Shown: one piece after another, positions 8,872 through 17,009 of the stretch | Layout: the number at the start of each line of letters is the position of its first letter | Numbering within the stretch: the stretch's first letter is position 1 | Assembly (NCBI GenBank): GCA_029269725.1 | Contig: JARJHS010000009.1 | Coordinates: 62,001 to 126,000 of the forward strand | Reading direction: 5' to 3' | Length of the DNA: 64,000 nt | From: Pollutibacter soli | Lineage (GTDB): Bacteria; Bacteroidota; Bacteroidia; Chitinophagales; Chitinophagaceae | Notes under the pieces: model-generated | Databases searched by the model: none | Seen by the model: only the letters and a program-made list of their open reading frames with translations | Told to the model about the DNA's origin: nothing | Made by a program: the position numbers and the translations under genes

Positions 8872-9176
8872 ATGTCTTTACGGTAGAAATAAAATCTGAA
8901 TTTGGAAATCCTTCGCGTGATTTGGTTTTTCTTGCACTTCTAGATTTGTAATAGTAATTCTTGATGAGACCAAAATTCTAAACAATACTCAGGACACCGG
9001 CATTACAGATTATGAGAAATAACGGATTTACACTTTCCGGGTTGTATCCTGCAGGCAAAATCGCCTGGCAATTACATTGAAAGTAAAGCTTTAGGCAAGA
9101 ATGTCTTTTATTGCATTCTGTGTATAACTTATAACAACGTTTCTTGCAATACATTTGCCTTTCCATTCCATTCATT
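8872..9176. other. Spacer before the metal-responsive pair
   Basis: These 305 bases hold no supportable gene. They presumably contain the promoter of the AraC-type regulator, but I could not find an unambiguous TTTG/TAnnTTTG pair or operator. Confidence 0.4.
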
Positions 9177-9737
9177 ATGAAATTGTACATCCGAAATATG
9201 GTCTGCAGTCGCTGCAAGATGTCTGTTGAAAAAACTTTGCTGGAATCCGGTTTACATCCGCATAATATCGAACTGGGCGAAGTAGAAGTGGAAGAAGAAC
9301 TCTCAAAAGAGCAACAGAAAGAACTCAATGACGCATTGAGGAAAAATGGTTTTGAGATCATCGACAGCAAGAAAAGTCAGACTATAGAAAAAATAAAGAA
9401 TCTCATAGTTACGCTGATTCATCATTCAGACGAAACACCGGGCGTTAATTTATCGGAGTACATATCTTCAAACATTCACCAGGACTATCACTATCTCAGC
9501 AACCTGTTTTCCGAAGTAGAAGGCACTACGATTGAGAAGTATTATATCCATCAGCGCATCGAAAAAGTAAAAGAACTTTTAGTGTACGATGAACTTTCGC
9601 TTTCCCAGATTGCAGATCAACTGGGGTACAGCAGCGTAGCTTATCTTTCAAATCAATTTAAAAAGATCACCGGTTTTACGCCCAGCTATTACAAATCGCT
9701 TAAAGAACACAAGCGCCGCAATATCGAAGAACTGTAA
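9177..9737 (+). CDS. AraC-family regulator with N-terminal HMA-like metal-sensing domain
   Basis: The ATG at 9177 gives 186 residues. Residues 1-62 (MKLYIRNMVCSRCKMSVEKTLLE...) resemble a heavy-metal-associated domain with a CxxC pair (VCSRC). A linker is followed by an AraC helix-turn-helix region at about 85-180, with second-helix pattern SLSQIADQLGYSSVAYLSNQFKKITGFTPSYYK. Such fusions in Bacteroidota are typically metal-responsive regulators beside metal transport genes. The next gene also begins with an HMA domain, so the pair probably senses and handles the same metal, for example copper. An alternative upstream start at 9144 would add 11 hydrophobic residues and is less likely. Confidence 0.88.
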   Translation: MKLYIRNMVCSRCKMSVEKTLLESGLHPHNIELGEVEVEEELSKEQQKELNDALRKNGFEIIDSKKSQTIEKIKNLIVTLIHHSDETPGVNLSEYISSNIHQDYHYLSNLFSEVEGTTIEKYYIHQRIEKVKELLVYDELSLSQIADQLGYSSVAYLSNQFKKITGFTPSYYKSLKEHKRRNIEEL

Positions 9738-9812
9738 ATCCTGTAAAAGTTTCCCAAAATTCTGTAACAGCTTCGCCCCGACAGCAGGGTAATTTTGTAT
9801 GAAAGATTCCTA

Positions 9813-10535
9813 ATGACACATACATACGAAATTACAGGCATGACCTGCGGAGGTTGTGAGTCCAAAGTAAAAGATACACTTCTGAAAATACCTCATGTAC
9901 AATCTGTACAGATCTCGAGAGCGGATCAATCGGCAATGATTGAAATGGATAAACATATTCCGCTAAAAGAGTTCCAGGATGTGTTCTTAAAAAATGGTGG
10001 CCGGTATACTATCCAGGCAAAAGAAGTTACCTTACCAGTAAGGGAGACTAAAGGCTGGTTGAATACCTATAAGCCTGTACTGATGATTTTTGCTTTTATC
10101 ACAGGAATAACCGTGATCACAGAATGGGTCGCAGGATCATTTCTCTGGATGCGGTGGATGAATCATTTCATGGTCGGGTTTTTTATCATTTTTTCTTTTT
10201 TCAAGATGCTCGATCTGAAAGGCTTTGCAGAGTCTTACTCGACTTATGACATCATTGCGAAAAAATGGACGGGCTGGGGTTATGTCTATGCATTTCTTGA
10301 GCTTGGACTTGGCCTGTCTTTTCTGGCAGGGTTTCAACCACTGGCGACAAACATCATTACGTTTGTGGTAATGACAATCAGTTTAATTGGTGTACTTCAA
10401 TCTGTTTTGAATAAAAAGAAGATCCGCTGTGCCTGTCTCGGCGCTGTCTTTAATCTGCCGATGAGCACCATTACTATAGTTGAAGATGGATTAATGATTG
10501 TCATGAGTTTAATCATGATCCTGGCAATGATCTAA
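9813..10535 (+). CDS. HMA domain fused to a MauE/DoxX-like membrane protein
   Basis: The 240-residue protein starts with a canonical heavy-metal-associated domain (ITGMTCGGCESKV, cysteines near 12 and 15), a ferredoxin-like metal carrier. After residue 85 come four hydrophobic segments (about 87-105, 115-133, 155-175, 180-200) and a last one at 220-240, matching MauE/DoxX-like four-helix membrane proteins. A KKIRCACLG cysteine pair precedes the last helix, as is usual in MauE-like proteins. It lies 75 bases after the HMA-AraC regulator. The likely job is metal binding or transport at the inner membrane; the metal and direction are unknown. I start at the ATG that places GMTCGGC near residue 10. 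Confidence 0.85.
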   Translation: MTHTYEITGMTCGGCESKVKDTLLKIPHVQSVQISRADQSAMIEMDKHIPLKEFQDVFLKNGGRYTIQAKEVTLPVRETKGWLNTYKPVLMIFAFITGITVITEWVAGSFLWMRWMNHFMVGFFIIFSFFKMLDLKGFAESYSTYDIIAKKWTGWGYVYAFLELGLGLSFLAGFQPLATNIITFVVMTISLIGVLQSVLNKKKIRCACLGAVFNLPMSTITIVEDGLMIVMSLIMILAMI

Positions 10536-10579
10536 AAAAAGATGTGACTTTCAATACGGGAAATTAACAGTTCATAGCG

Positions 10580-10610
10580 TTGACAGAAAAAATGATTAGT
10601 AGTATCTTGA
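10580..10610 (+). promoter_or_regulatory. Probable promoter of the lyase-like gene
   Basis: TTG at 10580-10582 and TATCTTGA at 10603-10610 are spaced 20 bases apart. This is close to the Bacteroidota -33/-7 consensus and lies about 28 bases before the start codon at 10638. Confidence 0.5.
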
Positions 10611-10637
10611 ATACGGATAATCTTCCCGAAGCCTGGT

Positions 10638-11558
10638 ATGAAATTCAACCTTTCTTTTATTGCAGTATTCTCTTTATTCAATATTGCGTGCGCTCAGTTT
10701 ACACCCGATAAAATTGTGCAGGCAGACTATGCCGAACAGGTGCCCAGTTTCAACTGGCCTACGCCAAAAAAGCAGAAATCTGGTAAGCCGCCCGGTTATA
10801 TGATGGTTACCGGTGGTGCAAATCTGGCCACCTTCGGCAAAACAGACCTTGGCTCTTCGATAACTTTGGTATCGGCTGGTGAATTCGGTGCACCGACACC
10901 GTTATTCGGGAAGAAATGTTACCGGATGAATATTACAAAACAACCGGGTTATCCTTCATCAAATGACGGGGTACGCTCAGAATTATATACCGGAGAAGAT
11001 TGCAAAGAAAATTCCGGTGCTGCCTGGTGGATGGTGGGAATTTTTCTCCCGACAGATTGGTGTGATGACAATCGGCCGATCGGTGTCGCGTATGATTTTA
11101 AATTTCCAAACGCACAGGGTCCGCCAAGTTTTTACCTGAAAATAGAAAATGCACAATGGCAGGCTACACGGCAATATCCCCAGGGTGGAAGGGAATATCG
11201 CCAGTACCTGAATCCAATTCAGAAGGGAGTCTGGACGTACTGGGTAGTACACAGAAATTTTGCAGATGATGATACCGGTTTCATGGAATTGTATCAATGG
11301 GTACAAGGAACTGAAGCTGAGTTCAAACAAGTCTACGAATACAAGGGCGCAAATTTCAGCATGGATTGCGGTCCAAAAACAGAAGGATACTGGTTACAGG
11401 GCCTTTACAAATGGAGTTGGATGGACAGCACGGGGCAGGGTGAAGGCACAGGGATCTGCAATACCCAATACACCGCTTATTATGATAACCTGATTGTGCT
11501 GAATTCAAAAGCCAGCATTGAGGATTTCAATCGCTTCATATCATCTTCTTCAAAATGA
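10638..11558 (+). CDS. Secreted polysaccharide-lyase-like (heparin lyase I fold) protein
   Basis: The 306-residue protein has a signal peptide ending near SLFNIACAQ. The mature part looks like a beta-jelly-roll lyase/glucanase-type protein: YRMNITKQPGYPSSNDGVRSELY..., a strand-rich core, WTYWVVHRNFADDDTGFMELYQ and a C-terminal YTAYYDNLIVLN strand. Proteins of the heparin lyase I-like family share the RSEL, WTYWV and Y.DN(I/L) patterns; they bind or cleave uronic-acid polysaccharides. I cannot assign catalytic residues or a substrate. It is probably periplasmic or secreted. A promoter precedes it, and the next gene follows on the same strand after 41 bases. Confidence 0.7.
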   Translation: MKFNLSFIAVFSLFNIACAQFTPDKIVQADYAEQVPSFNWPTPKKQKSGKPPGYMMVTGGANLATFGKTDLGSSITLVSAGEFGAPTPLFGKKCYRMNITKQPGYPSSNDGVRSELYTGEDCKENSGAAWWMVGIFLPTDWCDDNRPIGVAYDFKFPNAQGPPSFYLKIENAQWQATRQYPQGGREYRQYLNPIQKGVWTYWVVHRNFADDDTGFMELYQWVQGTEAEFKQVYEYKGANFSMDCGPKTEGYWLQGLYKWSWMDSTGQGEGTGICNTQYTAYYDNLIVLNSKASIEDFNRFISSSSK

Positions 11559-11599
11559 AAACGACACTCCGTCCGGAATTTCCTGGTTAATTTTATTAC

Positions 11600-12022
11600 A
11601 TGAAATTTTTTCTCTGCGCCATTTGTTTACTTTTCTCAATACAATTATCAGCACAGCCACTCGAAGGCCGTTGGAAAGGGTACTTTGTTGAAGACACAGA
11701 TAAGCGCCAGGGAAACGCCAAACAATTTCTGACGATCGAATTTATCGGGGTGCCTGATAGCGGATACAAGGTATATAGTTATACCAGGTTATCAGGCTTT
11801 GAGGCGCAATGTGAACTTTCATTGGTTGTCGGACCGGAAGATTCAGTCTTTCTGGAAGAAGTAAAATTGCTCAATCCCAGAAAGAGGGAATCAACCTGCT
11901 TTCAAAGAATGAAACTGAAATTGATGAAAGCAGATAATAATGCTGGCTTGACGCTGGAAGGCAGCTGGGACAGTGAAAAGCCAGCGTGTGGGCATGGCAG
12001 AATGTTCTTTAGGAAACAATAG
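11600..12022 (+). CDS. Small secreted protein of unknown function
   Basis: The 140-residue protein has a signal peptide (MKFFLCAICLLFSIQLSAQ) followed by LEGRWKGYFVEDTD, a start typical of small secreted lipocalin-like or beta-barrel proteins. Alternating beta strands follow, and the protein ends WDSEKPACGHGRMFFRKQ. Four cysteines could form disulfides. No enzyme motif is visible. The short gap to the lyase-like gene suggests co-transcription. Confidence 0.65.
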   Translation: MKFFLCAICLLFSIQLSAQPLEGRWKGYFVEDTDKRQGNAKQFLTIEFIGVPDSGYKVYSYTRLSGFEAQCELSLVVGPEDSVFLEEVKLLNPRKRESTCFQRMKLKLMKADNNAGLTLEGSWDSEKPACGHGRMFFRKQ

Positions 12023-12086
12023 TTCCGCCCACGCAAATCCATTCTTCAATTAATGCTCAATAAGAAAGCATAATTACTCAAAACCC

Positions 12087-12118
12087 TTGTGCGGAAAAGT
12101 TGTACTGAATTATTTTTG
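12087..12118 (+). promoter_or_regulatory. Promoter giving a nearly leaderless transcript
   Basis: TTG at 12087-12089 and TATTTTTG at 12111-12118 fit the Bacteroidota consensus with a 21-base spacer. The -7 element ends four bases before the start codon at 12123, so the transcript would have almost no leader. Confidence 0.5.
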
Positions 12119-12122
12119 AAGG

Positions 12123-12983
12123 ATGAATTACACGGCAGAACAGATAATATCGTTTACGGATGCTTTTCGAAATAAAACGCTTCCGAAAGAACGCTGGACA
12201 CACGAGATGCACGTCATTGCTGCTTTCCGTTTTTGTTATGAATTTGAAGAAGAAAAAGGGCTGATTGAAATCAGAGAGGCAATCAGAAATTACAATATTG
12301 CTGTCGGTACAGTAAATACTGCTCATTCAGGATATCACGAAACCATTACCGTTTTCTGGATGAAGCTGATTCGTGCATGGCAATATTATTGTAGCCGGAA
12401 AGAAATCGCATCAGATGTGAATCGTTTTCTGGCCTCTCCATTATCAGCAAAAGATCTCATGTTCGATTTTTACAGCAGGGGTTTGTTGTTTTCTGTTCAG
12501 GCAAGAACATATTTTGTAAAACCGGATGTGAAAGCTTTTTCAAAACTGGATGAATATGTTCTGAAATCGATTGGTGACCATAGTCAATTGAATGACAAAA
12601 GTTTTCTTTGGTTATTTGAAATATGCAGACTTGATCCAACACTTTTTACACATGAAGCGCATATACGGTTGGCATGGTTAAAAATCAGGGAAGCTGGTGT
12701 TGAAAATGCCAGCGAAGATATTTGCCGGATGCTCATCAATTATACAAATGCTCTAGGTGTGAGGTCGAAGTTCAATAAGACATTGACTGTCGCAGCTGTC
12801 CGCGCAGTCTGGCATTTCATGCAAAAGGAAAATATTGATGATTTTGATTTGTTCGTTGAACGATTTCCCCGATTGAAAAATGATTTCAGAAAACTGATAG
12901 ATTCGCATTACGGGTACGATATTTTCAATAACCCGATGGCAAAAATTGAATACATGCAGCCTGATCTCCTTCCGTTTACCTGA
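12123..12983 (+). CDS. Unrecognised protein with two copies of one domain
   Basis: I do not know a named family for this 286-residue protein. It contains an internal duplication. Residues about 20-85 (ERWTHEMHVIAAF, then YNIAVGTVNTAHSGYHETIT) match residues about 178-235 (TLFTHEAHIRLAW, then YTNALGVRSKFNKTLT). Both copies share a (W/F)THExHI pattern, an N-x-A-x-G step and a T-x-T helix start. The first copy also ends like the second (SVQARTYFVKPD versus MAKIEYMQPDLLP). There is no signal peptide or membrane segment, so it is cytoplasmic. The two THExH histidine clusters could bind metal, but this is inference. It appears monocistronic and is preceded by a nearly leaderless promoter. Confidence 0.75.
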   Translation: MNYTAEQIISFTDAFRNKTLPKERWTHEMHVIAAFRFCYEFEEEKGLIEIREAIRNYNIAVGTVNTAHSGYHETITVFWMKLIRAWQYYCSRKEIASDVNRFLASPLSAKDLMFDFYSRGLLFSVQARTYFVKPDVKAFSKLDEYVLKSIGDHSQLNDKSFLWLFEICRLDPTLFTHEAHIRLAWLKIREAGVENASEDICRMLINYTNALGVRSKFNKTLTVAAVRAVWHFMQKENIDDFDLFVERFPRLKNDFRKLIDSHYGYDIFNNPMAKIEYMQPDLLPFT

Positions 12984-13002
12984 TGATTAATGACGATCAA
13001 TA

Positions 13003-13398
13003 ATGAGTGTAACCGCGCCTTATCATATTTTTTTCGATGAAATTAATGGCTATGTCTGCATGGAATGGAAGGGCTATGCAACTTCGGCTCAGTTCCGGCA
13101 GGGAACGGAATTGATGCTGGAATCTGTCATTCAAAATAGAACAGGACGTGTTCTTGCTGATATAAAGGATATGGTGCTGATAGGAAATGAGGATCAGCAG
13201 TGGCTGTTGCATAACTTTCTCCCGAGAGCCATAGCAGCCGGTTTTCGGTTGCTATGTATTGTGACGCCGGACAATTATTTCAACAAAGTTGCGGTGGAGA
13301 CAGTTTCTTACAAAGTTGACAAAGAAAAGTTGTCGATTAACTTTTTCGAAAGTCTTGACGATGCAAAAAAAATGCTTAATGATTTTAAAGAGAATTAA
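13003..13398 (+). CDS. STAS/SpoIIAA-like domain protein
   Basis: The 131-residue protein has the layout of a SpoIIAA-like (STAS-related) single-domain protein: YVCMEWKGYATSAQFRQGTELMLESVIQNRTGRVLADIKDMVLIG, a short helix-rich middle, and alternating strands such as RLLCIVTPD. These proteins act as small adaptor or sensor modules, and the precise role is not known. It starts 19 bases after the duplicated-domain gene, so the two may be co-transcribed. It runs convergently into the HxlR gene. Confidence 0.75.
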   Translation: MSVTAPYHIFFDEINGYVCMEWKGYATSAQFRQGTELMLESVIQNRTGRVLADIKDMVLIGNEDQQWLLHNFLPRAIAAGFRLLCIVTPDNYFNKVAVETVSYKVDKEKLSINFFESLDDAKKMLNDFKEN

Positions 13399-13409
13399 TC
13401 GAAAATCGA

Positions 13410-13775
13410 TCAGCGTTTTGAATTGAAAGTAGATTTCCGGTGTTGCAATCCCCACTCCAGCATTTTGTCGACAACATCACTGAGTAACAGAGCTGATTCC
13501 GTAAGCTCATATTCAACTGACACGGGTATACTATCATAAACTACTCTTCTCACTACGCCATTTGCTTCGAGGTCTTTCAGTTCCTTCGAAAGCATACGCG
13601 GGGTAATATTGGGTATGTTTCTTTGAATCTCGGTAAATCTTTTCTTGTCAAATAAGAGCGATCCTATTATCGGCATCTTCCATTTTCCATTGAACACATT
13701 GAGGGTGTCATTGATTGCCAGCACGTACTGCATAGGGCAGGATTTAACATCTTTCAGGCTTGGTTTTAACTTCAT
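13410..13775 (-). CDS. HxlR-family winged-helix transcriptional regulator
   Basis: The ATG at 13775 gives 121 residues; a longer upstream frame lacks family character. The HxlR signature is complete: SCPMQYVLAINDTLNVFNGKWKMPIIGSLLFDKKRFTEIQR, then ITPRMLSKELKDLEANGVVRR and VSVEYELTESALLL. One cysteine (CPM, near residue 13) sits at the position used for redox or electrophile sensing in many relatives. It is divergent from the reductase gene at 13895, and the spacer contains symmetrical operator-like sequences. The usual arrangement is a repressor controlling the divergent oxidoreductase and itself. Confidence 0.92.
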   Translation of the reverse strand: MKLKPSLKDVKSCPMQYVLAINDTLNVFNGKWKMPIIGSLLFDKKRFTEIQRNIPNITPRMLSKELKDLEANGVVRRVVYDSIPVSVEYELTESALLLSDVVDKMLEWGLQHRKSTFNSKR

Positions 13776-13802
13776 TTTTTTTGTTTTTAATTCAGTATAC
13801 AA

Positions 13803-13863
13803 AAGTATAGCGATATACTTAAGTATACGACTTACAAAAGTATAGTAAGTCGGTATAATTTCG
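13803..13863. promoter_or_regulatory. Operator-rich divergent promoter between hxlR-like and reductase genes
   Basis: The near-palindrome AAGTATAGCGATATACTT (13803-13820) is followed by AAGTATAC (13821-13828). A perfect inverted repeat GACTTAC/GTAAGTC (13829-13835 and 13845-13851) encloses another AAGTATA. TATAATTTCG (13854-13863) resembles a -7 element for the rightward gene. The repeated AAGTAT(A) half-sites are the likely HxlR operators. No direct binding evidence is available. Confidence 0.55.
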
Positions 13864-13894
13864 CCTTTACATTCAAAAACTAAATACAAAAGAT

Positions 13895-14770
13895 ATGATT
13901 TTGATAACAGGTGCAACAGGTCAGCTGGGTCAGGCAATAATTGCTTCTTTACGGGAAAAAGGTGTTTCCGCAGCAAACATAGCTGCATTGGTCAGGGATG
14001 AGAAAAAGGCAAATGGTCTGAAAGGTTCAGGTATAAATATTCGCGTTGGGAACTATGACGATACTGGCTCGTTGGTAAAAGCTTTCCATGGCGTTGATAA
14101 GCTGATGTTCATTTCCGGAAGTGAAATACCCAAACGCGAGCAGCAGCATCTCAACGTGGTTGAGGCGGCGAAGCAAGCCGACGTAAAATATATTGTATAT
14201 ACCAGCTTCATGCGTAAAAATGAAAAGCCTGATTCTCCGATCGCAGCTGTAGCAGCATCACATATTGTAACGGAAGAAAGTCTGCGGAAAAGTGGAATTC
14301 CCTATTCGATCATGAAGAATGCACTGTATGCTGATATGTTGCCTATTTTTTTAGGACAGCAGGTATTGGAGAGTGGTGTTCATTTCCCTGCGGGTGACGG
14401 TTCTGCAGCGTATACTTTACGTGAGGATATGGCGGAGGCTGCTGCGGCAATTCTTACCGAGGAAGGGCACGCAAACAAAGAATATGATATTGCGTCCGGG
14501 GACAATCATTCATTCTCCGATATTGCTGATATTCTTTCGGAGGTATCTGGTAAGAATATTGTTTATGGTAATCTCACAAAAGAGCAATATGTAGAGAGAG
14601 CTACCAGGGCCGGATTGCCTTCTGCATATGCAGATGTATTTGCAGGTTTTGGTGAAGCTATCAAACTGGGTGAATTTGCAACTGAGTCGGGACAGCTGGA
14701 AGAAATTATCGGCAGAAAGCCGGTGTCTTTAAAATCTTATTTGAAGAATATATATCAGGCTTCGAATTGA
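13895..14770 (+). CDS. NAD(P)-binding reductase, NmrA/QorB-like (quinone oxidoreductase type 2)
   Basis: The 291-residue protein starts MILITGATGQLGQAIIASL, the Rossmann GxTGxxG nucleotide-binding motif of atypical short-chain dehydrogenases. It continues with NYDDTGSLVKAFHGVDKLMFISGSE and KYIVYTSFM, as in QorB/NmrA-like NAD(P)H:quinone oxidoreductases. No Tyr-x-x-x-Lys catalytic pair is obvious, which is normal for this subfamily. It is divergent from HxlR, whose relatives regulate quinone- or aldehyde-stress reductases. A strong terminator follows at 14791. Confidence 0.88.
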   Translation: MILITGATGQLGQAIIASLREKGVSAANIAALVRDEKKANGLKGSGINIRVGNYDDTGSLVKAFHGVDKLMFISGSEIPKREQQHLNVVEAAKQADVKYIVYTSFMRKNEKPDSPIAAVAASHIVTEESLRKSGIPYSIMKNALYADMLPIFLGQQVLESGVHFPAGDGSAAYTLREDMAEAAAAILTEEGHANKEYDIASGDNHSFSDIADILSEVSGKNIVYGNLTKEQYVERATRAGLPSAYADVFAGFGEAIKLGEFATESGQLEEIIGRKPVSLKSYLKNIYQASN

Positions 14771-14790
14771 TTTTTTGTATGGATAATCCT

Positions 14791-14822
14791 GGCTCAGCGG
14801 ATGCTTTCGCTGGGCCTTTTTT
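14791..14822 (+). terminator. Intrinsic terminator after the reductase gene
   Basis: GGCTCAGCG (14791-14799) pairs with CGCTGGGCC (14808-14816) with one G-T pair, then six T residues follow at 14817-14822. It lies 20 bases after the stop codon. Confidence 0.8.
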
Positions 14823-14862
14823 GCATTTGATCGTGTTTGGTATTAAGTTTTTATTTTGCATC

Positions 14863-15348
14863 ATGCAAAAGAAACAAATACTCGAACATTTCTGGCGCGC
14901 AGCGAGCGAGAAAGAAGGTTGGTATCCGCCATATGCAGATGCATTGAAAGATGTTAGTGCCGAAGTGGCTGACTGGCGCGTGGAAGGGAAAGCTTCCAAT
15001 ACGATCTGGGAAACCGTTGTGCATGTGATCTTTTACAAAGAACGCTTATTGAAAAGGTTGAAAGGTGAGAAAGATGAAAAGATTGAAACCAATGATGATA
15101 CGTTTGTCATTACAGATCATTCTCCGGAAGCATGGCCATTGACAGTTCATAAACTTTTTTCTGTGCAGAAAGAGTTATTGGACGAGCTGGGTAAATTGAG
15201 TGAAGAGGATCTTGACAAGCCACTATACAAAGAGCCCATCGGAGCGCAGTATATGAACCTGATCGTACATGATGCATATCATACCGGACAGATTATTATG
15301 ATACTAAAATTGAAAGGAGACTGGCCGGATCACAGGAGTTTTGCGTGA
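14863..15348 (+). CDS. DinB-family protein
   Basis: The ATG at 14863 gives 161 residues. The longer upstream frame crosses the preceding terminator and is not used. The four-helix DinB fold is visible, with conserved histidines in the WETVVHVIFYKER helix and in the HDAYHTGQI segment, which form the metal site in this family. Members include damage-inducible proteins and bacillithiol or mycothiol transferases; the activity here is undetermined. Its transcript probably starts after the terminator at 14822. Confidence 0.85.
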   Translation: MQKKQILEHFWRAASEKEGWYPPYADALKDVSAEVADWRVEGKASNTIWETVVHVIFYKERLLKRLKGEKDEKIETNDDTFVITDHSPEAWPLTVHKLFSVQKELLDELGKLSEEDLDKPLYKEPIGAQYMNLIVHDAYHTGQIIMILKLKGDWPDHRSFA

Positions 15349-15517
15349 CGTGAAATGGATCAGCACTTCATGAAAAGGTGATTTCTATTTGTCTTTCTGG
15401 TTCGTTTCGGTATTACTCTCACCGATAGTTTTTCTTGGATCCATCAGAATAGACGGATTCGGAATCAATTTTTACGTTTGACTGGGAATGATAATTGCCG
15501 TGAACTTTAAAAACTTT

Positions 15518-15787
15518 ATGGCAACAAAAAAAAAGGCACCAGCTAAAAAGGCTCCTGCGGAGAAAGCACCGGGGAAAAATTTTCCTGCAGTAAAAGCCCC
15601 TGCAAAAAAGAACGGACCTGCAGTAAAAAAGGCCCCTGATGAAAAGAATAAACTGGGTGTGAAGAATTCCCTTGTCAATAACATCAATGCGAAAAAGAAA
15701 TCCGGGAAATCAAAACCAAAATCAGAGTCAACAATAAGTAAAAAAGCATATAGAGATATGCAGAATAATTGGGGAAGGGAAAAGTAG
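15518..15787 (+). CDS. Lysine/alanine/proline-rich histone H1-like protein
   Basis: The ATG at 15518 gives 89 residues. The first half is a basic repeat of AP(A/E)KK(A/G)P-type units (MATKKKAPAKKAPAEKAPGK), and the second half is still lysine-rich, ending AYRDMQNNWGREK. Such proteins bind DNA and compact the nucleoid in several bacterial groups. The low complexity makes the frame look unusual, but the direction, start and stop are consistent. A role in gene regulation is inference. Confidence 0.7.
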   Translation: MATKKKAPAKKAPAEKAPGKNFPAVKAPAKKNGPAVKKAPDEKNKLGVKNSLVNNINAKKKSGKSKPKSESTISKKAYRDMQNNWGREK

Positions 15788-15902
15788 TGTGTTTATATTT
15801 TTACATTTTCCAGGCTTTTGGACTTTCACGTCGGAATTCAGCAAGATCCGGGTTTTTATTTCATGCGATGGATTTGAAATTTGTGTAGTAAATTTTCAAG
15901 AC

Positions 15903-16745
15903 ATGAAAGGGAATGACCATTTTAACTATGAGCGGATTGCCAAGGCGATTGAATATATCACCACTAATTACAAAGATCAGCCCAACCTGGATGAGGTTGC
16001 CGCAAATGTGTTTTTAAGTCCTGCACATTTTCAACGTTTGTTTTCTGAATGGGCAGGAACCAGTCCGAAAAAATTTCTGCAGTACCTGAGTATTTCTCAT
16101 GCTAAGAAATTGCTGAAGGAAAACCAGTCTACGATTTTTGACACTGCTATTGAAACCGGATTGTCCGGTACCGGCCGATTACACGACCTTTTTATCAGTA
16201 TCGAAGGGATGACGCCGGCTGAATATAAATATGGTGGTCGCGATCTGAGTATCAATTACAGCTTTGCTGAAACTCCATTCGGAAATATCATTGTTGCTTC
16301 AACTCCGAAAGGAATTTGTCATATGGCATTTGCTGAGAATGAAATGGATGCATTTGCTATGTTGAAAAAACAATTTCCTAATGCTTTTTTTCAGCAGAAA
16401 CTTGATATTATCCAGCAGCGGGCATTGTTTATTTTTCAATACGACTGGTCGAAATTGCAGGAGGTAAAACTACATTTAAAGGGTACGCCGTTTCAGCTTA
16501 AAGTCTGGGAGACACTATTAAAGATTCCTCTCGGGCAATTGACAACTTACGGTGAAATAGCCAATCATATCCATCAGCCGGGTGCTTCAAGGGCGGTGGG
16601 CACTGCCATTGGAAGCAATCCCGTTGCTTACCTGATTCCATGTCATCGTGTGATACAATCCTCTGGTCATTTTGGTGGCTACATGTGGGGGCCGGTTCGT
16701 AAAGCAGCGATCATCGGCTATGAGGCCGCTAACATGGAACGATAA
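15903..16745 (+). CDS. AraC-type regulator fused to O6-alkylguanine-DNA alkyltransferase (Ada core without Zn domain)
   Basis: The ATG at 15903 gives 280 residues. Residues 1-112 form an AraC helix-turn-helix region (ERIAKAIEYITTNY...FLSPAHFQRLFSEWAG). Residues 115-275 form a methylated-DNA-protein cysteine methyltransferase, with active-site PCHRV (Cys247), RAVGTAIGSNP and GYMWG. This is Ada lacking its N-terminal Zn/methylphosphotriester-sensing domain. That domain is encoded by the next gene, 18 bases downstream. The protein removes alkyl groups from O6-guanine and probably activates repair genes, but its activator control would need the separate sensor. Confidence 0.9.
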   Translation: MKGNDHFNYERIAKAIEYITTNYKDQPNLDEVAANVFLSPAHFQRLFSEWAGTSPKKFLQYLSISHAKKLLKENQSTIFDTAIETGLSGTGRLHDLFISIEGMTPAEYKYGGRDLSINYSFAETPFGNIIVASTPKGICHMAFAENEMDAFAMLKKQFPNAFFQQKLDIIQQRALFIFQYDWSKLQEVKLHLKGTPFQLKVWETLLKIPLGQLTTYGEIANHIHQPGASRAVGTAIGSNPVAYLIPCHRVIQSSGHFGGYMWGPVRKAAIIGYEAANMER

Positions 16746-16763
16746 CCGAAAAAAAAATACCCG

Positions 16764-17009
16764 GTGTATAATCATACAGACATCAACGAAGTGCAATTGT
16801 TTCGGATGATAAAAAATGGCATTTTGGTTCTTGGTGGAAATAAAAAATTAAAAATATTTGGAACCTTGCAATGCAGTTCCGGCAAGCGGATGATACGAAT
16901 GAACCGTGTATTTTTCAGATCGGAGGATGAAGCGAAATTGAATGGTTACCGACCTTGCGGTCACTGCCTGAGGGTTTCATATAATTACTGGAAAAATGGA
17001 ATTATTTGA
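16764..17009 (+). CDS. Stand-alone Ada Zn-binding (methylphosphotriester-sensor) domain protein
   Basis: This 81-residue protein has the four-cysteine Ada N-terminal fold: LQCSSGKRM...NRVFFRSEDEAKLNGYRPCGHC. The RPCxxC motif is diagnostic. The first cysteine pair has become C-S-S-G, so only three cysteines of the usual four are visible, although another ligand may take its place. The start is GTG at 16764, and the frame overlaps alkB at its 3' end by 14 bases. In known Ada the domain takes a methyl group from DNA phosphotriesters to become an activator; here it may act in trans with the AraC-alkyltransferase gene upstream. Confidence 0.85.
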   Translation: MYNHTDINEVQLFRMIKNGILVLGGNKKLKIFGTLQCSSGKRMIRMNRVFFRSEDEAKLNGYRPCGHCLRVSYNYWKNGII

